Assembly: GCA_013396755.1 (NCBI GenBank)
Contig: VWZF01000445.1
Coordinates: 4,036,516 to 4,100,515, forward strand
Direction: 5' to 3'
Origin: Sclerurus mexicanus
Lineage: Eukaryota > Chordata > Aves > Passeriformes > Furnariidae
DNA: 64,000 bases
In this document: one piece after another, positions 1-9,935 of the stretch
Layout of the letters: every line of letters starts with the position of its first letter
Position numbering within the stretch: the stretch's first letter is position 1
The notes under the pieces: generated by a model
Database searches by the model: none
Seen by the model: only the letters and a program-made list of their open reading frames with translations
Told to the model about the DNA's origin: nothing
Program-made: the position numbers and the translations under genes

Positions 1-2490
1 GTAGTTTTTCACAAAATTGAAGATTAATAACCTTCAGATATGCAAGGGTCTTCTACTACGAAGTTTATCATTGTGGTTGGTGGATAAGTTAAGAAAAGGG
101 AGATTATGTTACAGCACAGAAAAAAGCTCAGACACCTTGACAACTTTAGAATTTTCAGGGTAATGACACAAAAACAGATTGAATGGGGATCTTAGAGACC
201 CTATCACTGAAACTTTTAAAGACAGGTTAGGCAAGCTCTTGCCAGGTACGACATAGTATATAATTCATCTTGCCAGGAGAGGAGGATGGATTAGATGATC
301 ACATGAAATCCCTTCCAGCCATATGACTGTTTAGAAGAACAGAATAGACACACAGTATAATTTATAACCTGTTTCAGCTTTACTGCTTTTCCTCATTTTT
401 TTCTCTTGTCACCTTTACTGTTCTGTCATAAAATAACTGATGGAAAAAAGGGTTCTTTGCTGAATTACCCTTCTATGGTTTATATTAAGGGAACATACAG
501 GACTCTTTGGGAGCCAGGCAAAACTAAGTAAGCAGTGCCTACTTCATGCTATCAGTAATTGCTTTATGCTTATAAGTGTTCTAGGTTCCTCCAATAAATA
601 AGGTAGAAAATGCTTTCAAATCTTTGTCCCAGCATGCAACGTACAGACAAGTGCAAGACATGGGTAACAGAAACGTGAATTGCCCCACATGCTGTGAAAA
701 GGAGTCATCTGCAACTTCCACAATGCATCTTGAGTGAGCAGGGCAGACTGCAGCATGTGTGGTTGCACAGATCAGCAGCCTAACTGGAAGGAGTCACAAC
801 TTCCTTCCTGCCCCGATATCTGATGTACTTCCTATAGAAACCAAAACACTGTGAGGCAGGGAGGAAGAGAACTGAGAGAGCAAACTGATGACACCCATGC
901 TGTGGTTTCACCTCAGACCAGAGCTAGGCTGTAGCCAGGGCATGCAACTAGTCACAGAAGGACACACTTCTAATTGAGCTGGACTTATGTCTAAGCTGCT
1001 TCTGAGCAGAATTTCTAGACATAATAACTTATTCCACCTGATTTCCACTTAAGTGTCTTATAGTTCAGCTGTATGGTGGACCTACCTTGATTTAAAATTA
1101 CTGCATGTTAACTGGGCTGTGATAATTTGTCCATAGCAAGCGGAGGTGAAAGTTTACTGTTCACAACTCAAAATCACATAAACAATACAAAGAAGCTGTT
1201 GCAAAACAGTTTAAAAGTGGTAACTTCTAGAGTTTGGGGACTTCCTTATCAGAGCCCACTCAGGCATCATTCTTAAATCCCTCAATTTCTGCACAGTTTA
1301 GGTTGTATGAAAATTAGCTAGAAATAACTGATAAATTACAGGCTATAATGTTTTCTCAAACATTACATGTTGTTTGGGAACAGCAGATGTTCCCAGCTCG
1401 GATCCCACCTACAACAGGATTTTGTTCTCTTTACGTTATTTGAGAGTCTGTTGATTGAGAAGTAGGATTTCACCTAATCATTCCAGGCATTAGAAATGCA
1501 ATAATGCTCCTCAGCTTCCCAGAAGTTCTCCTTAAAGATCTTCTCCAGCTCTGGCTCATCAGGACACCAGAGTCCTTGACAAGGAGTGGCACACTGGATG
1601 ATTGCTGCCTGATAAATTGCAACCTTTTGAAGACAAGAGTCATACCTATTCCAGTGTCTTCCTGATCTGGTAAGGATAACATGTGAAAAGGAAAAACAAA
1701 TAAACAAATAAGCAACAACAACAAAAATTCACTCCAGTACTGATTATTTTGGTCATTTGGTCACTCCATGCTAACTGCTCATTTCAGTGTCAAAGAGCAA
1801 AAGAAGATCTGAGGCAACTGAGACAAAATAAATTGTATTCTCTCCCCCTTTGAGAAATGGATTTGTTTTCATTAGCTTATTTTTATTTAAAGATGGCAGA
1901 TACTAGTTGTGTCCACAAAACTTGGAGCAGCAGGCCTGCTCCTAGCATGAACATAGATACATGTATAAAGTTTCTTTTCTAAATACCTCTTTTTTTACTC
2001 TTGCAGGCTTTACTGACTTTTTTGTTATTTCTATTGACTCAGTTGCATTAGAAGAAAAGGATATGAATTGTCCTGCTATATTTTACTATGGATGTGTATG
2101 GATGTGTGTATGATGGATGTGTGTATACGTGAGATTCTTCAATACAGTCTCAGTTGAGAGAAGATGAGTAATGCTTTGCCAGAAGTGAGAGTGACCCTGA
2201 AGTCTGACTTTACCAAACTGTAGTGATTGACAGTTCAGTGTTTAACTTGAATCTAGTCTTATTCTGCAAAGTACAAATCAATGATGTCACCCTAAAATAG
2301 GGGTGCTGGGATCAAACAGCGCCTTGTCTTTATGCCCCTCCATCCCCTCCAGAGCCTCAGTGTCCCCACCAGACTGGATGTTGAATTTTCAGACTGCTCA
2401 GTTTAAGCAAGGTGAAATTAATCCTATGTGACAAAACAGTGAATGAGTATATACAACAAAAGAACAGATACTTTTTTCTGAGCCTGAAAT
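1..2490. other. Non-coding sequence downstream of NR0B1
   Basis: AT-rich, with no gene I can support. Two overlapping minus-strand open frames at about 1470-1724 have no recognisable domain. A somewhat GC-richer patch lies at 640-960 with no recognised identity. A short tandem repeat lies at 2087-2126. Confidence 0.6.
2087..2126 (+). repeat. Short tandem repeat of ATGGATGTGTGT type
   Basis: Three imperfect copies of a 10-16 base unit TATGGATGTGTGTATG in a row. Confidence 0.75.
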
Positions 2491-2499
2491 TAGTGTAAT

Positions 2500-2805
2500 T
2501 TCCCTGATAATTGTCACGGCTAGGCTTCACAAATGAAGATTTGGGAAGGGCTCTATCCACGCTTGCTTCAAGCACGCTGGTGGCTAAAAAGGCCAGTACG
2601 AGATAGGCAAGTCCAATTGCAAAAGTAACAGCAGAAAGTCTCCATCAGCACAACTGGCGAGGCACGGTTCTTCCTGCATTGCCTTTTTTCCTCAAGACTG
2701 ATTCTGCATGTGTTCTCAAAGGAAGCAGCAGCGTTATGGATGGTGTGTCTCCATTTCTCCCGACTGGAGGCCAGAGCAGACCATTGATGGTGGTCAATAT
2801 GGCCA
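2500..2805 (-). mobile_element. Relic of a non-CR1 LINE: C-terminal end with zinc finger
   Basis: A minus-strand frame open from 2903 to a TGA at 2568-2570 shows, from about 2800 on, the layout typical of the C-terminus of certain LINE reverse-transcriptase polyproteins. It has a basic helical stretch with the pattern W-x-x-L-A-x-x-R-x-K-W-R (WSALASSREKWRHTIHNAAA), then a charged segment (LEEKRQCRKNR), then a C2HC finger: C-Y-F-C, then LSRTGLFSHQRA. The expected last Cys (H-x3-C) is replaced by the TGA stop. Past the stop, CCCAAATCTTCATTTGTGAA resembles the 3' UTR start of such elements. RT and endonuclease parts are missing. It is a truncated dead copy. The family (RTE-, L2- or other-like) cannot be settled by eye; it is not avian CR1. 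Confidence 0.6.
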
Positions 2806-4156
2806 AGGCTGAGGTATTGAATTTCCCTGATACAAAGTAAGTAAATAACATAGGTATACACAGAACAAAATGTGTCTGTGTATTGTGTATGTTTGTATAA
2901 CATTTGTGTGGTTATTTACCTACATCTTGACACCTTGTGAATATGTAAAGGAATCTGAGCCAATTTCATTACTGACACAAGCAGTGGCATGACTGCTGAT
3001 TTATACCAACAACATGATTTATATCAACAATGTGAATGATTTGTGGATTTGCATAGACCTAACAAGTTATAGCCCTGTGACCTCATGATGCTTGTGGATT
3101 TAAGGACATTTTTGTCAAAATTCCTCTGCCAGTCCCTAGTTGTTTCAGCTATTGAATCTCACTTGTGTACATTCCAGATTTAAAATACTAGACTTCCATA
3201 ATTTAAAATAAATATTAAAAGTCCTAAGGCAATATGCATGTGCAGATCTCAAAATTTAAAAATCTCTTGATAAAATATTTGCTTACACTGTTCGGGACAT
3301 TTTTTCAGTGATGGAGAAACAGACCACCAACTGGCTGTCTGACATTTTAGTATTTTATTTTTATTTTTGCCATATATTGTAATGTCCAGAAGGTCCACTA
3401 GAGGAATAAGTTCTGTCTTTGAAAAGAGATGAAAATAACTGACAGTTTCATAATTAAAGCCATTATTTGAGGCCAATTCAAAACAAAGAAAACAAAGAAA
3501 GAAAATTTAAGTTGCACAATCACACCTTTGGTAGCAAAGTTACTACTTATTAGTCATTAACAGCATTCACTGCCCACCCACAACCGTAAAATGCTGCAAA
3601 GTTTAAAGCAAACTATTAGAAAGATTATTGGAACAAAAGTTATATATTACACTCAGAAAAGTAAGATTATAAATAAATGCTATGTTTTTCTTATCTAATA
3701 GAACACTCATAATCATATAACTGAATATGCAAGTTGGTTTCTTAATTATCTCTTCTCAGATCTCCTCAGGGAAAAGGATATTAAGCAGCAGTAGCCTCTG
3801 CCACATGGTCCTTTTTGATGAGAAGCTGGCATCTGGGCTTCTGGTGTCGCAGATCTCACCAAGAGCAATGGACATGTATGCTGAGGTGGTGCAAATGGCT
3901 TTTTGTACAGCACTGCATCTGCCTGCGACAATCACTGTGGGGATTGCAGGATTAAACTGCTTGGGAGGCTGCTCTTAGTTAAAATATCTCTAACACCCCA
4001 GAAGGCTGATACAAAAGGTGCTCCTGAGTAGATTCATGTGCAGAATGACAGAGATAAAAAGCAAACAGAGAAATTGCAAAAAAATCCTCAGAAATCATGT
4101 TGGTATCTGAACTGAAAAGCAGCCTTTACTGGTACATTTAAGGGTGTGAGGAGAAA

Positions 4157-4183
4157 TGCTGTGCTGCCTCTTACAGCACAGCA
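4157..4183. repeat. Perfect 10-bp hairpin
   Basis: TGCTGTGCTG and CAGCACAGCA flank a 7-base loop (CCTCTTA). The stem does not extend beyond 10 bp, so it is too short for a microRNA precursor. Further CAGCAC copies follow to about 4216. Confidence 0.8.
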
Positions 4184-6454
4184 CTCACAGCACAGTGTAG
4201 CACTGCTCAGCAGCACAAAGGGCTGGAGGCAGGAGTTTTCCTCCTCAGGAGTCCCAGGTAGCTGACAGAGGTCTCACACACTACCTGAAGCTGCAGGAGG
4301 GTCTTGACTACCCCACTCCTTCTAGTAAAGGCTACATTACAATGGAAACATCCTTCTCTTATGCCCATCAGTACCCTCTCCCCTGTTTCCCAGAGACCCC
4401 CAGCAGGCTGTCCTGCCCCTGCTGCCCAGGATATCCAGAAAGACCACCTCTAGTGTCACAGCAGTGGCCCTGGCCATGTAGGGTGTCTGAGTCAGAGTTC
4501 ACCCACCATGCTCAGGGCAGAGGTGGGGCAGAAAAGGATCTAGCTCAGTACTCCTCCTACCCAGGAGAAAAATGTGCTGTAGAGCACCCAGGGTCAAAGG
4601 CCCAGCTCAACTGAGTAGTTTTGCTTCATACTATGAGCAGCATCTGCTGGTAAAGGCTGAGCAGCTCACTCTTCATGCCTACTCAGCTGCCAGTATGGCC
4701 CCTTCTGCAGCAGCAGCAACAGTGGAAAAGAGAACAAGCCACTTGTGCCAGTGAGGGACCCTGTGTCCTCTGTGTCAGCTTCTGGGGTTGGTTCTTCTTG
4801 CTCTGCAAATTTTCTGGACTTGACAGAGGATCCTCTCCCTGGGACTTTTATGCTCAGCCTATGCCTTGTTTTGTGAGCTACAATCTCTCTCCAGCTGCGT
4901 CTACTCAGCGCTTAGCACACTGCTGCCACACTAAAATCAGACTCTTCCCCACTCTGTTCCAGAAGCCCACCAATCTCTTCTCTCCCATTCTTGCATGGTT
5001 CTCACAAGTCTTAAGCTAAATTTCTTCTACAAGTATCTTTTTAATGTCTTGCTTTTTCATTCTTCTTCCTCTGGCCTATGAAGAGACTATTATTTGTCTT
5101 CTGCCAGTTTTCTGCAAAAAGCCTTGATAAATTTGTTTTCCCATTCAGATTCCCTACTTACTATTCCCAGGTGCTTTCATTAAAATAGACAACAGCTAAA
5201 TGACAAACAGTATTGCTGGTCCAAGAGAAATATGATAGAATACAGCTCAAGGTGGACTCCTTGTGCACATTTTTCATGACAACTTCATAAAATGGAGCAG
5301 AATACAGAATTTGTTCAGAGATCAAACCTGGTGATGCAAGTAGGTCCCCTTGAGTCATCAAAACTTTTGTATTTAGTGGCACAATAGACCCAAACTGTCT
5401 CAAGGTGACTGTTCAGCTGAAAATGCTGGCCTGTGACCAAGGTTCAGCTATTACAATTAATTGCTAGGAGTACTGCCAAAAAGTCTCTTCTGCCACTTAG
5501 CAGAAAAGTCTGAACACTAGTGTGCATATTAACAAATTCTCAGTGGTGATGAAGTTGTTTAATGAGACTGTTGGAGGTTTTTTCAGTCCTTACCCAAGAT
5601 TCATCATCTGCCACTAACCACTATTTAAATGATTTATCATCATGCTTTGTGCTTTTGTGGAAAGGGGTTTCTTTGTCCTTGAAAGCTAGCTACTGTAGGC
5701 TCATATGCTGTTTACAGAGAAAGAGGGAAACATATATTTATGTTACAGAGACATTAGGTAAGCTCAGAAGCTATTGTAAACTCACAGACCACTTATATAT
5801 ACACAATAAATATTATCCATATGTAGATGTTTATATTTGTTATATGTGTGGATATGCATGTGTGTGTACACATAAAAGAATCAACTTAATATGAAGACTA
5901 AGGTTGTTTCTTGCTCAGTTTTGTTTGCTCACTGACAATGTCCTAGTCCACAAGATTCTTCCCGCCACGGCAATACAAATTTCACTGATAATATTTGTGG
6001 ATGAACTCGTTCCCCTAGGAATGTTTGGCTACCTCTCCAATCATTTCAACTTCCCTTAAGTTTTGTCTGGGTAGGTACAAGCCAACAGGAGTCCCCCTGA
6101 TCCTTACCTTAGAGTAGGAGCTGTGATTGTGCTTTGCGCAAGGTGGCAGCAAATGAAAGCTCTTCAAACTTTCCTTTCCCCTGCACACCCCCTATTAAGG
6201 ATAGTAACTGCTTCAACTTTATTGATTGTGTTTTAAAAAACACCTGTTGATAATGGTTAATACATGTATGAACAATACATAGAGTTACTGATATAATTTA
6301 CTTTGGGAACTCCATCACACTTCACTGTCCATTTTTTACCAATATTCCCCAGGGGAAAGTTTAGGAAATTGCATGCAAATTGAAAACCATGAAACAAATT
6401 CCCCTTAAATCACTGATTTTCCCCTTCTGATTTGATTTTTAAAATAGGATTTTT

Positions 6455-6470
6455 AAAAAAAAAAAAAAAA
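6455..6470 (+). repeat. Poly(A) run, 16 bases
   Basis: Homopolymer of A preceded by TTTTT. No retroposed sequence is recognisable beside it. Confidence 0.9.
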
Positions 6471-7271
6471 CAAACTGCTTTAAGAGCAAGGATTAAGTCA
6501 AAGACAATGAATAAAAGATATTAAGCTCAAGGCTTAATTAAGACATCTTCATGCTAGCTGACAAATTGTGATGGATATACCAGTGTTACACCATGCTTCA
6601 ACACAGTAGTTTTGTTTTCCTTTAGGAATAAGTAGTCTGAAGAATCGGACTGCGGAAATCCCAACTAGCAGTTACCTACAAGAAAAGCAAAGTGTGGAGT
6701 CCCCCCCACTCATTCTTCTGATGCTAATCAGCATTTGCTATTTGGATATTTTTAGAGGCATTCTGGTTTGATTGTTTTTTGTTTGGGGGAACAATCCCAA
6801 TCTGGATACCAATGTGTGTTGAGTAGAATGTTTTACTCCAAATATTAGAGGTGATGAAGCTACTTTAAGATTCATTAAGCCTCAAAATATCCCTAACACA
6901 TCTTCCCCATATCAAAGAAAATCCTAGGTGAGTATTTAGTATTCAGTGACTTCAACTCTGTTAAAGTCAATAGAAGTATTTCACTGACAGTAGATAGAGC
7001 CATTATTTGAACTATGAGAATGGTTGTTCTGACTGCCAATTATGTTTAAAGTGTAAACCTAGACTGTTGTTTATTTTGAAAAAACAGGGATTACTCACCT
7101 TGAAAGTACAATATAGTAAGTGTGTTCTTTAGTCACAGACATGGTAAAAGAATAGCCAGTCGACTTTGGATATGAACATTCTCCACAACCTCAATGCTTG
7201 TTTTGATGACCACAACCTTATTCCAAAACCACTGTGTTTAATAAAAATTAACTTCAGAACTTGAAGAATAT

Positions 7272-7277
7272 TTTATT
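7272..7277 (-). terminator. NR0B1: NR0B1 polyadenylation signal, distal candidate
   Basis: Second AATAAA on the minus strand, 48 bp beyond the first. It would place cleavage near 7255 and lengthen the 3' UTR to about 140 nt. Confidence 0.45.
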
Positions 7278-7319
7278 ATGGAATACAAAAATACTATCTA
7301 TGTAAAAACAATAAGTTAG

Positions 7320-7325
7320 TTTATT
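7320..7325 (-). terminator. NR0B1: NR0B1 polyadenylation signal, proximal
   Basis: AATAAA on the minus strand, 72 nt after the stop codon; it would place cleavage near 7300 and give a 3' UTR of about 100 nt. A second AATAAA lies at 7272-7277 (minus), so two alternative ends are possible. Which is used cannot be told from the sequence. Confidence 0.6.
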
Positions 7326-7396
7326 TACAATACTTTACACTATTCTGTTCTAGGGCTTCCTTTGCACTGGACTGACTTTCATTATTGTACATGTCT

Positions 7397-7641
7397 TTAT
7401 AACTTTGCACAAAGCATTTCCAAAAGCATGTCATCCATGTTCACCGCTCCAATGATGGGCCTGAAGAATAATTCAGCAATCACATTAGCATTAATAGATC
7501 TTAACAAGGATAGAACAACATTCAGCTTGGCAAATCTGGCTTCATCACCTCTGTGAATGAGTCTGACATGTTCATTTAGAGCTTGTTGTGCTTCTCTCTG
7601 CAGTCCTTCAATGTACTGTGTACACTGCAGTCCAGGTAGAT
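7397..7641 (-). CDS. NR0B1: NR0B1 (DAX1) coding exon 2, with stop codon
   Basis: Second and last coding exon. It completes codon 177 (G|AT, Asp) and encodes residues 178-257 before a TAA stop at 7397-7399. The acceptor is a T-rich tract ending in TTTTCAG immediately before 7641. The translated piece begins DLPGLQCTQYIEGLQ, contains SINANVIAELFFRPIIGAVN, and ends MDDMLLEMLCAKL. The last stretch is the AF-2-like C-terminal helix, with LLEML as its core, which in the human protein is needed for repression. Joined to exon 1 the reading frame is 774 nt with no internal stop, giving 257 residues against 470 in human; the difference is the missing N-terminal repeats plus a shorter linker after residue 130. 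Nothing suggests a pseudogene: both splice sites are canonical and the frame is clean. Confidence 0.96.
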
Positions 7642-8171
7642 CTGAAAAGAACAATAAATTATTTTGTTTACATGTATTTTGTTTATAAAACAACACTACT
7701 CTTACAGAAGGACTACAAACAGCTCACAGATTGTAATTATCATTCAAAGAAAGAAGCAAATTAAATTACTAGAGGACTTCTTGTATGCAGAATGAGCATG
7801 CCAAATTTTATTGAGCAGATCAAAATCTTATCATATTGGTGTTCTGGACCTTCAATATTCTTCTTCACTACACAAATACCATGTTTCTCAACATTCACTT
7901 AAGTGTTAAACAAATTAGTTGATAAAAACTTCATCTGAATAAGGTTCTCCAAAACCTTACAGTCAGGGAGACAATAAAAATAACTTTTTAAGTGGATCAC
8001 TTCTACAAAAATACATTATTCACATTTAAGGTTTCTTTTGACAAGTGTTTCTGCTCCATTTTACAAGTGGCGAGAAGTACTGACTCCAACATATGACAGA
8101 AAGTTTTCCAGTTAACCATAGAAAGGATACTGAAAGATGAATTGTGCAGAATTAAGGCTAAATGTGGCCAC

Positions 8172-8375
8172 AGAATAATTAAGGCTGGAAAATACCTCCA
8201 AGGTCATAGAATCCAACCATTAACCTAACACTGTCAAGTCCACCACTAAAACCATGTCCCTGAGCACCACATCTACACATCTTTGGAACACTTTCAGGGA
8301 TGGTGATTCAACCACTTCCCTGAGCAGCCTGCTCCAATGCTTGACCACCCTTTCAGCAAAGAATTTTTTCCTACC
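8172..8375 (-). mobile_element. CR1 LINE 3' fragment inside the NR0B1 intron
   Basis: The plus strand reads as the familiar antisense of an avian CR1 3' end: GGTCATAGAATCCAACC, then CTTTCAGGGATGGTGATTCA, then CCTGAGCAGCCTGCTCCA, TTGACCACCCTTTCAGCAAA and GAATTTTTTCCTA. CR1 is the dominant LINE of bird genomes, and most copies are 5'-truncated like this one. It lies in the same orientation as NR0B1. Ends are approximate. Confidence 0.88.
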
Positions 8376-8695
8376 CGAACCATGGTTCTATCTTTTTGGA
8401 TTAAACTAGCTCCAGAATTTGTCTTGTGTACCGTAAGCTTCACCATTGTAACTTTATCTCTCTTATCTGTATAGAAAGTAGAACTACAGGAGCAGGATGA
8501 TAAATACAAAGTAACACTAACAAACAGTTTGACAGTGGGAGGGGAGGAAGAGTTCTGTCCCACTTTCCCAGGGTACTGCCATGCTTGGGAAGTTCCCGAT
8601 TAAGCCTGCCAGCTACTTTTAAGGTGAGCCTCCGACATGATAATAAGGCCTTGGTTGAGCATCAAAGGAATCTATGGAAGTCTCCACAAACGGAG

Positions 8696-8699
<4 letters not shown>

Positions 8700-8746
<47 letters not shown>

Positions 8747-8782
8747 AAAAAAAAAAACAAAAAAANNNNNNAAAAAAAAAAA
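8700..8782. repeat. Poly(A)/poly(T) homopolymer with a 6-base gap
   Basis: A run of A broken by two single C bases (8746 and 8758-8759 area), with N at 8766-8771, then more A to 8782. It lies in the NR0B1 intron. The Ns mark a place where the assembler could not resolve the homopolymer, so its true length is unknown. It could be a polymerase-slippage tract or the tail of an unrecognised retroposed sequence; the 100 bp on either side match nothing I know. Confidence 0.95.
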
Positions 8783-9188
8783 TCATAAACTACACACAAA
8801 GCAAAACCAGCACTTTTTGTCCTAGAAGGCCTGAGTCTTCCTTTGTTCTCCAGGGCGTGCAGACCTTCCGCAGCCCTCGGGCGGGCGTGGAGGGTTTCCT
8901 CGCTCCGGCTGAGGGGAAGCTCCGAAATCAGCAGGAAGCCTCTGCTGACTCCCAACTTTCCCTGAGAGACTGGCAGGCGCCTCGGGTTCGCTTCGTTCTG
9001 TGGAAGGCGCCAGGCCTCGGGACACCAGACCTGGCCGCAGCCTGACAGCAAGGGTCCTGAGGAGGGGGCAGGTCGTGAAACCCTGCTACTCGTCCCCCTC
9101 CTCCACCACCTCTTTCCCCCTAGGAAAAAGCTCCGCGTTCGCCCCGCATCGCTGCGGGTACAGGCGGGCTCTCCGCCTGGCCACTCAC

Positions 9189-9717
9189 CCGGATTGAAGA
9201 GCACCGTCCCCTTGAGGTAGGCGTACTCTTTGGTGCTGATGTCCAGGCTCCAGCACTTTGCCAGGAAGCCCTTGATGGCCTGGATCTCGCCGGCCGAAGG
9301 CAGGTGCGGGCCGTGCTGCAGGTGCTCCCCGTGCCGGCGGGCGGTGAGGATGCGCTGCAGCATGCTGGGCTCCGCGCTCTCCACCGTCTCCAAGTGCACC
9401 CGGTCCTGCGCCAGCCCCAACAGCAGCAGTGGCGCCCAGCAGCTGCGCACCAGCAGCAGCTGCTCCTCCAGCGGCAGCTCCTGGAAGCAGGGCACGTTCT
9501 GGACGAAGCGCAGCGTCTTCACCAGCACGGCCGAGGCCGCCTTGCAAACCACCTGCGGGCTCCGCAGGGCCACCCTGCGCCGCGACCCGCACGGGCAGCC
9601 GCGGGGAGCCTGCCCCGCCGGCGCCGCCCGCTCCTGGCTCCGGAGGATGCTGTAGAGGATGCTGCTGTGCCGCCTGCCCGCCGCGCAGCAGCGGCAGCAG
9701 CGCTCCACGCACGCCAT
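9189..9717 (-). CDS. NR0B1: NR0B1 (DAX1) coding exon 1
   Basis: Orphan nuclear receptor lacking a DNA-binding domain. In vertebrates it acts in the nucleus as a corepressor of SF-1 (NR5A1) and related receptors in adrenal, gonad, hypothalamus and pituitary. This exon encodes residues 1-176 plus the first base of codon 177. Residues 1-11 are Cys-rich (MACVERCCRCC). ILYSIL at residues 20-25 is the LXXLL-type receptor-interaction motif. The ligand-binding-like domain starts near residue 49 (VALRSPQVVCKAAS) and includes PCFQELPLEEQLLLVRSCWA, the AQDR block and WSLDISTKEYAYLKGTVLFN, all close to mammalian DAX1. The start is the ATG at 9717-9715, with G at -3 and G at +4. The exon ends in AATCCGG followed by the donor GTGAGT, in the same codon position (FNP-D) as the mammalian gene. 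The three-and-a-half repeats of mammalian DAX1 are absent, as known for non-mammalian orthologues. Paralogue NR0B2 (SHP) is less likely because the block sequences match DAX1. Confidence 0.96.
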
Positions 9718-9837
9718 GGCACCGCGGGGACGGCGCCCGGGGGCCGGGCTGAGCTGCCGAGGAGGCTCGGCGGGGCGGTCCTGCCTCCTGGTCCCGCCGG
9801 GAGACGCGCACTGCTCACCCTCTGCCCGGCTCCTAAC

Positions 9838-9846
9838 TTATTTATA
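9838..9846 (-). promoter_or_regulatory. NR0B1: NR0B1 TATA box
   Basis: On the minus strand the sequence reads GGCTATAAATAAGTT, a strong TATA match (TATAAATAA) whose upstream edge is 129 bp from the start codon. A TATA box at this position predicts transcription starting near 9810-9820 and a 5' UTR of about 95-105 nt. No competing ATG in the NR0B1 frame was seen in that stretch. The start site is inferred, not observed. Confidence 0.75.
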
Positions 9847-9854
9847 GCCGGCGG

Positions 9855-9935
9855 CTGTGTGTGTGTCTGTGTGTGTGTGTCTGTGTGTGTGTCTCTGTGT
9901 GTGTGTGTCTGTGTGTGTGTCTGTGTGTGCATGTG
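9855..9935. repeat. Interrupted (TG/CA)n microsatellite in the NR0B1 promoter
   Basis: Blocks of TG broken by CTG and CTCTG units, about 80 bp, starting nine bases upstream of the NR0B1 TATA box. On the gene's sense strand it reads CACACAGACACA. Tracts like this are length-variable, and alternating purine-pyrimidine DNA can adopt Z-form. Confidence 0.95.

Larger units (their letters stand above)
2810..7250. other. Non-coding sequence between LINE relic and NR0B1 3' end
   Basis: No convincing exon. 4140-5020 is richer in GC and CAGCA motifs than its surroundings and has overlapping open frames on the plus strand (4342-4614, 4675-5019), but their translations look like low-complexity noise. 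A poly(A) run is at 6455. Confidence 0.6.
7642..9188 (-). other. NR0B1: NR0B1 intron (single coding intron)
   Basis: GT-AG intron of 1547 bp, read on the minus strand from GTGAGT at 9188-9183 to TTTTCAG at 7642. A single intron at this codon is the known structure of NR0B1. It carries a same-orientation CR1 3' fragment (about 8172-8375) and a poly(T) tract on the sense strand (plus-strand poly(A) 8700-8782) with six undetermined bases. Composition changes sharply at about 8820, from AT-rich intron to the GC-rich island around exon 1. Confidence 0.9.

Noticed and set aside
1470..1724. Two overlapping minus-strand frames (77 and 84 codons), one with GLWCPDEPELEKIFKENFWE
   Set aside because: A CAG acceptor-like site precedes them and the sequence looks somewhat exon-like, but no family is recognised, two frames are equally open, and no partner exon is visible.
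8662..9717. Single 351-codon minus-strand frame beginning at the NR0B1 start
   Set aside because: Only its first 176 codons are NR0B1; past 9189 it runs through the GTGAGT donor into intron, N bases and poly-Phe. The true protein splices to 7641.
9185..9811. 208-codon minus-strand frame and several plus-strand frames over 9.2-10.3 kb
   Set aside because: Ala/Arg/Gly/Pro-rich translations of a GC-rich exon in the wrong frame; shadows of NR0B1 and its CpG island.
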